Positions 6,846 to 15,173 of a stretch of DNA of 36,243 bases are shown piece by piece. A program made the translations under genes and the position numbers. Each line of letters starts with the position of its first letter. Position 1 is the first letter of the stretch. The notes beneath the pieces are model-generated. The model worked only from the letters and a program-made list of their open reading frames with translations, was not told the origin of the DNA and searched no databases. Source of the DNA: an uncultured Porphyromonas sp. (GTDB lineage Bacteria; Bacteroidota; Bacteroidia; Bacteroidales; Porphyromonadaceae); NCBI RefSeq assembly GCF_915070105.1, contig NZ_CAJZFJ010000017.1:1-36243 (forward strand), read 5' to 3'.

Positions 6846-8225
6846 CTAGTGGTGCTCCTCTCTGCGGATCGTCCCCTCGTAGAGGGTGGAGACGCCTGCC
6901 GAGGTGGTGCGGATGAGGTAGATCTTCTTCGTATCTGCCCCCTGGAAGGCAAAGATCGAAGAGGAGGCGAAGTCGCTAGGAGTGAGTCCTGCCAGAGCGA
7001 CTGCTCGCCCTGTCTCCCAGTGTGCACCCTTGTCTGAGGAGAAGTAGACTACGAGCCCCGAGCTCGTAGTGGCAAAGCGGTAGAGACGGCTGGTGCCAGC
7101 CTCCTGTACGATGCTCTCCGAGATGAGTGTCTCGGTGAGCTTGATGTCGGTGGCCTCCTGTCCCCAGTCTGTGCCGTTGGTCGTGATCCATTGGCTGGTG
7201 ACGACCTTGTTGTCGGCGGTGCGTCCCCCGACGAGGTAGAGCCTAGAGCCCACGTAGTCGATTCCCCCTTCGGCGAAGCTATAACCGCCCGTAATGGGGA
7301 AGGTCGCTGGGACGTCATGCCCCATGCGAAGCCCCTCTGCTGGTGTGTAGGTGGCGAAGGCATAGCCACTGCCCTTGGGGGTGAGGAGGGCTAGACGCTC
7401 TGCACGCTCCCCACGGGGTAGAGTCCCGAGGATGCGGGTCGCCGATACACCCGAGACAGCTGTCCAGCTAGAGCCTGATAGGCTGTAAAGCTTGCCTGCC
7501 GAGGTCGTGGCGAAGAGTGTACCCGAGAGTGAAGCGACGGATGAGAGTCGCTCTCCCGAGGGGATACCTGATAGGCTTCCTGCTGTCCAGCTTGTTGGGC
7601 TTCCTGCGAAGTAGCGGACGTCGTTGGTGCCGCTTGGGGTCACATAGTAGCAGTAGCGCTGTGTCCCTACGGTGATGAGTGTCGCTAGAGCCGAAGAGAT
7701 GGAGGGGAGACCCGATACACCCGAGATGGTCTTCCAGGCGAAGGTCTGAGGGTCATTGGCATATTTCTCCAGGTGCACACGGTAGGTGTACTGGTTGCCG
7801 TCGCCTAGGCGGGGGTTGGTCTCCTTGTTGCGTATGCGCACCATGAGGTCAGAGACCCCACTGCTGAGGTCATAGACTTTACCCTTCTTCCATTCCTCGA
7901 AGGTGCCATTCGTGCCGACAGCGACCTCCACGACCGTACCGCTCGTGGCTACGGGGGTGATGCTCAGCGTCACCTTCTTGAGGGGCTGGGCATAGGGTAG
8001 GGGATCAGGGTTGGTGATCAAGCCCTGCTCCTGGTGGCGGATCGAGAAGACGACACGCTCGAGGGCGGCCTTGGCGTCCTTGTCCTCTGAAGAGAGGCTG
8101 AAGGTGCGAATCTGTCCGTTGAAGAGCTGGATGTCCTCCAGCTGTGCTTTCTTGCTCTTACAGCCCACTAGGGCGAGCACGCCAAGGGCAAGTGTAGGGA
8201 TGAGTCTCTGTGCGATACGTCTCAT
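6846..8225 (-). CDS. DUF6242-like lipoprotein with propeller-type repeats
   Basis: The product has 459 residues. A lipoprotein signal ends in the lipobox LVGC (Cys 22). Residues about 30-165 form a separate N-terminal domain (DIQLFNGQIRTFSLSSEDKD...), and the remainder contains repeated short units with Ser-Gly-x-Trp or G-x-x-W (SPTSWTAG, SGSSWTAVSG, TTNGTDWG, DKGAHWETG), as in BNR-like beta-propellers. This matches the Bacteroidales DUF6242 lipoproteins. It is the first gene of the operon, 41 bp before porG; a lipoprotein gene at this place is also remembered from P. gingivalis. The role is unknown. Location next to porG hints at the envelope or surface, but that is inference. Confidence 0.78.
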   Translation of the reverse strand: MRRIAQRLIPTLALGVLALVGCKSKKAQLEDIQLFNGQIRTFSLSSEDKDAKAALERVVFSIRHQEQGLITNPDPLPYAQPLKKVTLSITPVATSGTVVEVAVGTNGTFEEWKKGKVYDLSSGVSDLMVRIRNKETNPRLGDGNQYTYRVHLEKYANDPQTFAWKTISGVSGLPSISSALATLITVGTQRYCYYVTPSGTNDVRYFAGSPTSWTAGSLSGIPSGERLSSVASLSGTLFATTSAGKLYSLSGSSWTAVSGVSATRILGTLPRGERAERLALLTPKGSGYAFATYTPAEGLRMGHDVPATFPITGGYSFAEGGIDYVGSRLYLVGGRTADNKVVTSQWITTNGTDWGQEATDIKLTETLISESIVQEAGTSRLYRFATTSSGLVVYFSSDKGAHWETGRAVALAGLTPSDFASSSIFAFQGADTKKIYLIRTTSAGVSTLYEGTIRREEHH

Positions 8226-8422
8226 GCGTCTGCTCTATTATATGATATGTAGTCAGCGTCTATAATGGTGTAGCCAGTGTCTGCCCCTCTGAGGGGACGA
8301 TGCTACCTAATGTACTAACGTTGATCGGGTGGCTCTCGTCTTCCTCCTACGTCTCGACCTGCACGATGGGAGGTGTTCGGGACGCTAGATCGGATCACAG
8401 CAAGCCTAATCTAACTAGGGCA

Positions 8423-8430
8423 CAAAGGTA
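8423..8430 (-). promoter_or_regulatory. Candidate operon promoter, -7 box TACCTTTG
   Basis: The minus strand reads TACCTTTG. It would start the envelope operon about 190 nt before the lipoprotein ATG at 8223-8225. That leader (8226-8416) has a small GC hairpin near 8284-8297 (CCCCTCTGAGGGG) and no riboswitch I recognise. Confidence 0.5.
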
Positions 8431-8885
8431 TAAAGAAATTGCTTGACCAGCAGAGCCCTGTGCATATTCCACTTATAGGAGAGGCCGTGGGGGAAGCTCC
8501 TCATCAAGAGCCAGACCCACGAGGAGCGTCCGAAGTAAGAGTCGTGGCCGAGGACGTAAAAGGCGCAGATCGACTCATACCGCAGATGAGGAGAGGGCAA
8601 CATACCTCGCCTTATCTGCTCGCTGTATGCTAGGCGAGGTGTCTCTCATCGAGATAGATGCTTTTCGGGAGACAACGGATCTATGCTCTTTGGATAGCAA
8701 GAGCCAACGACCGCTGACGGATACCCCAGTGTAGTGTGTGTCATTAGGTCGGGTATACTACTTGGTGCGATAGCCATATCGACGCCTCTATTGAAGGCTG
8801 TATTCATAGAATAGTCTAGCGAGAGAATAGCCTTATTGTACGAAGGTGGGATTTTTTAATGTAGACTAATCCCCTTTCGAAGGTG

Positions 8886-9096
8886 TGCCGAGAGCAGAGG
8901 GGGGGCATCCCTTTATAGCCTTAGGGATAGGTAGTCGAGGAGCATATACTCAGGGTGGAAGTATCTGTATCCCAGGTGTTGGGTTGCCAGATATATACCT
9001 CCTACCTAGGAGGGAAAAGTATACACGTGTGTATACCTTTGTGTACCCACGTGTACACAACAGTGTACAAGCGTGTACACAACATCGCTCTCGGTA
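8886..9096 (+). repeat. Dispersed intergenic element, copy B
   Basis: The ends are inverted repeats with one mismatch: TGCCGAGAGC at 8886-8895 and GCTCTCGGTA at 9087-9096. These match the CATACCGAGAGCG motif seen elsewhere in the window. Inside, in order: GAAGTATCTGTATCCCAGGT at 8959-8978, the palindrome CCTCCTA-CC-TAGGAGG at 8998-9013, and three 22-bp units at 9019-9040, 9041-9062 and 9063-9084. Each unit opens with GTATAC or GTGTAC and carries a second GTGTA half. It is most like copy C. It has no coding potential. A MITE-like element or a protein-binding array are both possible. Confidence 0.8.
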
Positions 9097-9636
9097 TGTC
9101 CCCTGCAGGGCTCTCGTAAGAGTACCTGATAGTAGGCTAACGCTCCTCTGCCCCAGAGAGATGGTTAAGGCTCCCGAGTGCAAGAAATAATACCGATGCT
9201 TTGAGCCTGAAAGTGTAGCCGTGGGGGAGCCCCCTCGGGGTGAGGACGAGACGTATCGTGGAGGGAGAGGGGCCAAGGATTGGGGGGGGGAGGAGTATAG
9301 GTTCATGTGGCAGAGCCCTAGGGAGAGGAGCGAGGGGAAGATATATGCACTTGTCTTCATGATGGTCTCTAGTCGTTGCTTTATTCAGTAGTAGAGAGGG
9401 GGCGGAGTGATGTCTCTTGCCCCCTCTCTCTGATGCGTCTCCTAGGGCATCCTTCTTGTGTGGGGGGGGCTCGGAGGCTCTTGGCGAGCGGATAAGGTTA
9501 AATAGCCCTAAGGCTCTACCCTGCACCGCCCCCTACTCAATGGGGGACAAGGCCTGCGAACCTCATGGAGGGAGAGGAGCTAACTGCGGCTGGGACGAAG
9601 GGGAGTAGGGGGGGCTTGTAGGGATTGTGGACTCGA

Positions 9637-9663
9637 GGGGAAGGGGGAGAAGGTGGGGGTGGG
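9637..9663 (+). other. Potential G-quadruplex motif
   Basis: Four G-runs (9637-9640, 9643-9647, 9655-9659, 9661-9663) are separated by 2, 7 and 1 nt, fitting G3+N1-7. It lies about 100 bp upstream of the promoter box of the TonB-dependent receptor, on the coding strand. Formation in vivo is not shown. Confidence 0.5.
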
Positions 9664-9764
9664 TGGTGGAGCCAGGAGTGTAACCTGAGGCAAGGAGCGT
9701 ACGAGGGAACTACCTATGTATAGTGATTTTTAATAGGAGCGAGGCTTTGAGCTCGCAAATAACG

Positions 9765-9772
9765 TACTTTTG
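9765..9772 (+). promoter_or_regulatory. -7 box TACTTTTG for the TonB-dependent receptor
   Basis: It matches TAnnTTTG and lies 89 bp before the ATG at 9861, giving a leader of about 80 nt. A TTTG at 9746-9749 is only 15 nt upstream, shorter than the usual 19-21 nt spacing for a -33 element. I see no Fur-like palindrome that I would defend. Confidence 0.5.
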
Positions 9773-9860
9773 CACATTCCAAATCCTCTCCAGAGGGCTG
9801 GATAGCCCTCTATCCCAGCCTATATGAGGTCAATAGGTATACTCAATAGTAAGAATAAGA

Positions 9861-12035
9861 ATGCATCGAAAGTTACTCCTTATCCTCACGCTCTGTAGCC
9901 AGAGCCTCATCGCCCTGTCGCAGAGGCCTGACACGCTCCCGGTACGGGAAGCCGAGCATGAGCTCCAGAGTGTGGTGGTCGTCGGGGCACGTATGCCCGA
10001 GATCAAGCAGCGCTCTGCCGCCAGCATCACCATCATCCCGGCACGAGACATCCGTGAGATGAGCCAGATCCTGCCCGACATGCAGGCAATCGTTGGGTAC
10101 TTCGTCCCAGGAGTCCCCCCTACGGGGAACAATGTGAACGAGCGGTACAACACTCTGCGTGGGCGTAGTATCCTCGTGCTCATCGATGGGATCCCCCAGT
10201 CTACCCCCCTCCGTGCCACGAGCCGAGACCTCAGGACGATAGACCCCGCAGCGGTGGAGCGTATCGAGGTCATCAAGGGGGCTACCGCCATCTTCGGTAA
10301 CGGAGCCAATGGCGGGATCATCAATATCATCACCAAGCAGAGCCGTGAGCAGCGTCCCATCGGGGGGCAAACCTATCTCAGCTATACCGATCACGACTAC
10401 TTCAGACGCTCGCAGAAGACCTCGGGCTACCGCCTCTCTCAGCAGTTCTACGGGCAGGTGGGGCGCCTGAGCTACCTCGTCGATGGGCTCTATCAGCAGA
10501 CGGGCTCAGCGATAGGAGCGGATGGCGTCTATCTCTCTCCTCGCTATGGACTCGGAGACACCCGTTCGATCAATGCCCTCGTGAAGCTCGGCTACAGCCT
10601 CGGGGAGCGGACGCAGCTGGAGCTGATGTACAACTTCTTCCGCACCCAGCAGGAGAGCCCGCTCGTAGCCTCGGGGGGTAAGTACCTCGTCTCCCCTCGC
10701 ATTGGTATCCCTGGGATACAGCCCACGGAGGCTATCCCAGAGGGGCTCCCCTACAACCATAATGCCTACCTCAAGCTGACCTCTCGTGAGCTCTTCGCCC
10801 ACACCGACCTAGAGGTCTCGCTCTTTGGTCGGGGCATCAAGGCTGTGACCGACTACCGCAAGCACAACCCACGTAGCCCCCGCTGGGAGGAGACCAGTGG
10901 ACAGGCGATGATAGAGGCGCTACAGGGGGGAGCACGGGCACAGCTTCTCTCCCGCCTCAGTCCCTCGAGCATCCTCAACCTACACCTACTCTATGGGGCA
11001 GACCTACAGCTGGACGAGACGAGCCAGCCTTTGGTGGATGGACGCTATTGGGTGCCCAAGATGACCTCGGTGAGCTATGCCCCCTTCGTGCAGACCAAGG
11101 CAACCCTCTACGACCACCTTACCCTCAAGGCAGGTGCTCGCTATGACTGGATCGACGTCCATGTCCCCGACTACACCGTCCTGAGAAACAAGAAGACCGA
11201 CCCCCTCGTACAAGTGGGCTCGGGGACGCTACGCTACCGCAATCTCTCGCTCAATGTCGGGGCGACCTACAATGCGCTGAGAGCCTTCCAGCCCTTCGTC
11301 TCCTATTCTCAGGGCTTCTCTATCTATGACCTCGGACGTACCCTCCGTGCTGCCAAGGCTGATGTACTCTCCAAGATAGAGACCGACCCCGTGCGGACGC
11401 ACAATTACGAGGTGGGCTTCTACTCGCCCCTCGAGGAGCTCTTTGGCTCGGGGACACGACTTGACCTACAGGGGGCTGTCTACTACACCTACGCAGCTCT
11501 AGGGAGCGACCTCAAGAGTCAGAGTGGCTTCTGGGTCGTAGACCGCTCCCCACAGCGTGTCTATGGGGTAGAGCTGAGTGCCGAGGCTACCCTAAACTCC
11601 CGCCTCTCCCTCGGTGCCTCCTTCGCAGCCCTAGAGGGACGCAAGCAGCTCCCCGATGGCTCCTGGCGAGGCTATATGTCAGGGCAGTCTATCCCGCCCC
11701 TCAAGGTCACTGCCCATGTGAGCTACCGCCCCCTCAAGGACCTTGCCCTGCGCCTCTTCGCCCTGCACACGGGGAGCCGTGACCGCTTTGCCCCTACGAC
11801 CAATCCGGCGACCGGGGTGAGCCAGTACGAGGAGGGGGAAGGCCCAGTGAAGCCCATCACCCTACTCTCGCTCCAGGGAAACTATCGCCTCGGTGCCTTC
11901 ACCCTTGGACTCGGGGTGGAGAACCTCCTGAACACCTCCTATTACCCCATCCAGTCCCAGCTCGTAGCACGTGATGCGGAGTATACGCAGGGTAATGGGC
12001 GGATGATCACCCTCTCGCTCGGCTACCGCTTCTAG
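9861..12035 (+). CDS. TonB-dependent receptor, siderophore type
   Basis: The product has 724 residues with a signal peptide (about 1-20, ending IALSQ). A plug domain follows directly (about 35-165): LQSVVVVGARMPEI as the TonB-box-like start, LRGRSILVLIDGIPQS, and VERIEVIKGATAIFGNGANG, the conserved plug end. A 22-strand barrel runs to the C-terminal aromatic (LSLGYRF). There is no N-terminal carboxypeptidase-like domain, so it is not of the SusC type; length and plug fit siderophore or haem receptors (FepA/FhuE-like). It imports a ligand across the outer membrane using TonB energy. The gene stands alone between its own promoter box and a strong terminator. No siderophore-utilisation gene is adjacent, so the ligand cannot be named. 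Confidence 0.92.
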   Translation: MHRKLLLILTLCSQSLIALSQRPDTLPVREAEHELQSVVVVGARMPEIKQRSAASITIIPARDIREMSQILPDMQAIVGYFVPGVPPTGNNVNERYNTLRGRSILVLIDGIPQSTPLRATSRDLRTIDPAAVERIEVIKGATAIFGNGANGGIINIITKQSREQRPIGGQTYLSYTDHDYFRRSQKTSGYRLSQQFYGQVGRLSYLVDGLYQQTGSAIGADGVYLSPRYGLGDTRSINALVKLGYSLGERTQLELMYNFFRTQQESPLVASGGKYLVSPRIGIPGIQPTEAIPEGLPYNHNAYLKLTSRELFAHTDLEVSLFGRGIKAVTDYRKHNPRSPRWEETSGQAMIEALQGGARAQLLSRLSPSSILNLHLLYGADLQLDETSQPLVDGRYWVPKMTSVSYAPFVQTKATLYDHLTLKAGARYDWIDVHVPDYTVLRNKKTDPLVQVGSGTLRYRNLSLNVGATYNALRAFQPFVSYSQGFSIYDLGRTLRAAKADVLSKIETDPVRTHNYEVGFYSPLEELFGSGTRLDLQGAVYYTYAALGSDLKSQSGFWVVDRSPQRVYGVELSAEATLNSRLSLGASFAALEGRKQLPDGSWRGYMSGQSIPPLKVTAHVSYRPLKDLALRLFALHTGSRDRFAPTTNPATGVSQYEEGEGPVKPITLLSLQGNYRLGAFTLGLGVENLLNTSYYPIQSQLVARDAEYTQGNGRMITLSLGYRF

Positions 12036-12059
12036 GCAGCCCAGCGTCCTCCCTCCACC

Positions 12060-12110
12060 TAAGGGGGCAGTCAGCGTGTTGGATTTCCCAACGCACTGAC
12101 TGCCCCCTAA
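12060..12110 (+). terminator. Terminator of the TonB-dependent receptor gene
   Basis: A long stem (12060-12082 with 12088-12110, two mismatches, core AGGGGGCAGTCAG/CTGACTGCCCCCT) is followed by ATTTATATAT. It starts 25 bp after the stop codon. Confidence 0.8.
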
Positions 12111-12144
12111 ATTTATATATAGGGGAGGTCTGCAGGGGCTTTCG

Positions 12145-12152
12145 TATCTTTG
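12145..12152 (+). promoter_or_regulatory. -7 box TATCTTTG before the 49-residue ORF and polA
   Basis: It matches TAnnTTTG and lies 37 bp before the ATG of the small ORF at 12189, and about 220 bp before polA. It is the first candidate promoter after the upstream terminator. Confidence 0.55.
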
Positions 12153-12188
12153 TTTAACTCTTTGTCCTCGACTACTTACTCGTGAGTT

Positions 12189-12338
12189 ATGATTAGACAG
12201 ATCATTATTGAGAACTATAAATCCATTCATAAGGCGACCATCGACCGAGACGCTATCGGGATAGGAACGATCCTAGAGCGTTGTCCTCGCTTCCGAGTAT
12301 GGGTGGAGCGTCTCATCTCTGCCTGTAGCTACGAGTAA
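12189..12338 (+). CDS. Small 49-residue ORF upstream of polA, unknown function
   Basis: The ORF begins MIRQIIIENYKSIHKATIDR and ends LISACSYE, with a TAA at 12336-12338. It has a promoter box at a normal distance (37 bp) and ends 31 bp before polA, so the two are probably on one transcript. The opening resembles the N-terminus of RecF/SMC-like ATPases (I-x-N-x-K-S-I), but there is no P-loop, so either it is a remnant or the likeness is chance. It contains Arg, Cys and Trp residues in the second half. It may be a small protein or a leader ORF. I do not recognise a family. Confidence 0.5.
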   Translation: MIRQIIIENYKSIHKATIDRDAIGIGTILERCPRFRVWVERLISACSYE

Positions 12339-12369
12339 TCCCCACAATAATATATTACCCATCCTATTC

Positions 12370-15129
12370 ATGCCACAGCGACTATTCCTACTCGATGCTT
12401 ACGCCCTGATCTATCGGGCATACTATGCCTTCATCAAGGCCCCTCGTATCGATAGCCAGGGACGAAATACCAGTGCTATTTTTGGCTTCGTGCTGATGCT
12501 GGAGGACCTGCTGGGGAAGGAACAGCCCGATGAGCTCGCCGTGGTCTTCGACCCTGCGGGCGGGACGTTCCGCCACAGAGAGTACCCCGACTACAAGGCT
12601 CAGCGAGAGGAGACCCCCGAGGGGATACGTATCGCCGTACCCATCATCCGTCAGCTCCTAGAGGCCTACCGCATTCCCGCTGTGGAGGTGGCAGACTACG
12701 AAGCCGATGACGTCATCGGGACACTGAGCCATCGGGCTGCGAGTGCAGGGCGAGAGGTCTATATGGTCACACCCGACAAGGACTACGGCCAGCTCGTCAC
12801 GGAGCAGGTCAAGATGTATCGCCCGATGCAGGGCGGTGGCTACGAGGTGTGGGGCGAGAAGGAGATACTGGAGAAGTTCGGACTCAGTTCTACCAAGCAG
12901 GTCATCGACTACCTTGCCCTCCTCGGGGACAAGGTGGACAATATACCCGGGTGCAAAGGCATCGGGGAGAAGGGAGCGCAGAAACTCCTAGCTGAATATG
13001 GCTCGGTGGAGAACCTCCTAGCACACGCTAGCGAGATCAAGGGGGCTACGGGTAAGAAGCTCCTAGAGGGCGAGGCCGATATTCGCCTATCGTACTACTT
13101 GGCTACCATCCGCACCGATGTGCCCCTGGACTACACCCCAGGAGACTATCAGAGGGCAGAGAAGGATGAGGAGGCCGTACGTCGTCTCTTCGAGGAGCTG
13201 GAGTTTCGCACGCTCCTGAGTCGGGTGCTTGGCAAGTCGCCTTCCCCCGCCAAGGCTAAGCCCGCCCTTCCCCCAGATGACCTCTTTGCCAGCCTAGAGG
13301 AGACGGAGGAAGCTGATACCCCATCCCCGACGACGATCCCCCCGATGAAGATCGAGGTGCTTCGTGCCGAGACGCTCCCTGCCTTCCTAGAGCGAGTACG
13401 AGGGGCGAAGGTGCTTGCCCTAGATACCGAGACCACGAGTGTAGATGCGCTGAGGGCGGAGCTGGTGGCCGTTACCTTTGCCTTCGATGCTGAGACGACC
13501 TATTACCTTGATGTCCCTCAGGGAAGAGAGGAGGCTTGCAAGCTACTAGGCCAACTTGCCCCGATCCTCCAGCAAGCAAATACCCTCAAGGTAGGGCAAA
13601 ACCTCAAGTACGACCTACAGGTACTTAGTTCGTATGGTGTGGAGGTCGGGGGGCCTCTCTTCGACACCATGATCGCCCACTATCTCCTCTACCCCGATAT
13701 GCGTCACGGCTTGGACGAGCTGGCGGACAAGTTCCTCGGGTATAAGATGATGTCCTTTGAGGAGATGATCGCCCCACAGAGTCCTCGGCAGTTTGATCTA
13801 CGTCAGGTTGAGCCCGCTCGCCTCCAGTTCTACGCAGCCGAGGACACGCACATCACCTACCTGCTCTACGAGTACCTCTATGAGCGACTCGAGAAGGCTG
13901 GGCTCATGATGCTCTTCACTGAGGTGGAGATGCCTCTGGTGAAGGTACTCCTAGGGATGGAGCGAGAGGGGGTAAGGCTAGACAAGTCGTGCCTCGGCCG
14001 TCAGGCAGGTGAGCTACAAGGGGAGCTGGCTCGTCTCGAGGGTGAGATCAGTCTCCTGCTCGGGCATAGCATCAATGTCAATAGCAGTCGGCAGGTAGGC
14101 GAAGCCCTCTTCGACGAACTGCAGATCGTAGAGAAGGCCAAGAAGACAAAGACAGGAGGCTATACCACGAGCGAAGAGGTGCTGGAGAAGCTCCGAGACA
14201 AGCATCCTGTGGTGGAGAAGATCCTCGACTACCGAGGAGTGAAGAAGCTCCTCAGCACCTACGTAGAGGCGCTCCCCGAGCTGGTCTACCCAGATGGGAA
14301 GATCCACACGACCTTTAACCAAACCATTGCAGCTACGGGCCGCCTCTCCAGCAGTAATCCCAACATCCAGAATATCCCCATACGTACCCCAGAGGGACGA
14401 GCCATCCGTGAGGCCTTCGTCCCCGAGGAGGGCTGTACGTTCCTCAGTGCCGACTATTCGCAGATCGAGCTTCGCCTGATGGCGCACTTCAGCGAAGACC
14501 CAGCACTGATCGAGGCCTTCCGTTCGGGGCAAGACGTGCATCAGGCGACAGCTGCCAAGATCTACGGCCTGAGCCACGGCGAGGTGTCGGCAGATATGCG
14601 CCGAAGGGCTAAGACAGCCAACTTCGGGATCATCTACGGCATCTCTGCCTTTGGGCTGAGCGAACGTCTCTCCATCCCACGGCGAGAGGCCAAGGAGCTG
14701 ATTGATGGCTACTTCGCCTCCTACCCAGGTGTAGCACGCTATATGGCCGAGGTAGTCGAGGAGGCTAAGAAGCGAGGCTATGTGACGACCCTCCTCGGCC
14801 GTCGCCGTCTCCTACCCGACATCAATAGTGCCAACGCAGTGGTACGTGGCTATGCGGAGCGAAATGCTATCAACGCTCCTCTACAAGGCTCCGCTGCCGA
14901 CCTCATCAAGATAGCGATGATTCGCCTAGAGCAGGCCATCCGTGAGCGAGGCCTTCGCAGTAGGATGATCCTGCAGGTACATGACGAACTGAACTTCAAC
15001 GTCCCCCTCTCCGAGCTTCCCGAGATGACCTCCCTCGTACGTGAGGTGATGGAGTCCGTCTATCCCGACCTACGTGTACCCCTCGAGGTTAGTATCGGGC
15101 ACGGTGCCAACTGGCTCGAGGCGCACTAA
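12370..15129 (+). CDS. polA: DNA polymerase I
   Basis: The product has 919 residues and all three domains. The 5' nuclease (about 1-290) shows LLDAYALIYRAYYAF, EADDVIGTL and GDKVDNIPGCKGIGEKGA. The 3'-5' exonuclease (about 330-510) keeps its metal ligands: ALDTETTS (Asp 352, Glu 354), GQNLKYDL and YAAEDTHITYLL, so proofreading should be active. The polymerase domain has motif A SADYSQIELRLMAHFS (Asp 695), the O-helix motif RRRAKTANFGIIYGIS and motif C LQVHDELNF (Asp 872, Glu 873). It fills gaps and removes RNA primers in replication and repair. It is preceded by the 49-residue ORF and followed after 44 bp by the protease gene, with no terminator seen between them. Confidence 0.98.
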   Translation: MPQRLFLLDAYALIYRAYYAFIKAPRIDSQGRNTSAIFGFVLMLEDLLGKEQPDELAVVFDPAGGTFRHREYPDYKAQREETPEGIRIAVPIIRQLLEAYRIPAVEVADYEADDVIGTLSHRAASAGREVYMVTPDKDYGQLVTEQVKMYRPMQGGGYEVWGEKEILEKFGLSSTKQVIDYLALLGDKVDNIPGCKGIGEKGAQKLLAEYGSVENLLAHASEIKGATGKKLLEGEADIRLSYYLATIRTDVPLDYTPGDYQRAEKDEEAVRRLFEELEFRTLLSRVLGKSPSPAKAKPALPPDDLFASLEETEEADTPSPTTIPPMKIEVLRAETLPAFLERVRGAKVLALDTETTSVDALRAELVAVTFAFDAETTYYLDVPQGREEACKLLGQLAPILQQANTLKVGQNLKYDLQVLSSYGVEVGGPLFDTMIAHYLLYPDMRHGLDELADKFLGYKMMSFEEMIAPQSPRQFDLRQVEPARLQFYAAEDTHITYLLYEYLYERLEKAGLMMLFTEVEMPLVKVLLGMEREGVRLDKSCLGRQAGELQGELARLEGEISLLLGHSINVNSSRQVGEALFDELQIVEKAKKTKTGGYTTSEEVLEKLRDKHPVVEKILDYRGVKKLLSTYVEALPELVYPDGKIHTTFNQTIAATGRLSSSNPNIQNIPIRTPEGRAIREAFVPEEGCTFLSADYSQIELRLMAHFSEDPALIEAFRSGQDVHQATAAKIYGLSHGEVSADMRRRAKTANFGIIYGISAFGLSERLSIPRREAKELIDGYFASYPGVARYMAEVVEEAKKRGYVTTLLGRRRLLPDINSANAVVRGYAERNAINAPLQGSAADLIKIAMIRLEQAIRERGLRSRMILQVHDELNFNVPLSELPEMTSLVREVMESVYPDLRVPLEVSIGHGANWLEAH

Positions 15130-15173
15130 GGGCTCCCCCTTCCCTAGACCCCAACTAAATCATACATCATACT

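Larger units (their letters stand above)
8431..9764. other. Long gene-free divergent intergenic region
   Basis: This region lies between the minus-strand envelope operon and the plus-strand TonB-dependent receptor. It holds repeat copy B (8886-9096) and a G-rich tract near 9595-9670. Several open frames of 60-136 codons exist on both strands, but they overlap each other and the repeats, contain homopolymer runs, and show no domain or start signal. I see no tRNA. An isolated T-run at 8852-8857 follows a weak AAGGCT/AGCCTT stem. Confidence 0.6.

Noticed and set aside
8415..8633. Open frames of 62 and 64 codons on both strands
   Set aside because: They overlap each other and the promoter box; no domain or signal, and coding pattern not convincing.
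9019..9084. CRISPR array
   Set aside because: The 22-bp units are contiguous with no unique spacers, are only three in number, and no cas gene is present.
8885..9608. Four overlapping frames of 63-136 codons around repeat copy B and the G-rich tract
   Set aside because: They cover repeat DNA on both strands, contain homopolymer runs, and none has a recognisable product.
9600..9860. Cobalamin riboswitch upstream of the TonB-dependent receptor
   Set aside because: I looked for the conserved B12-box core and did not find it; the receptor also lacks BtuB-type context.
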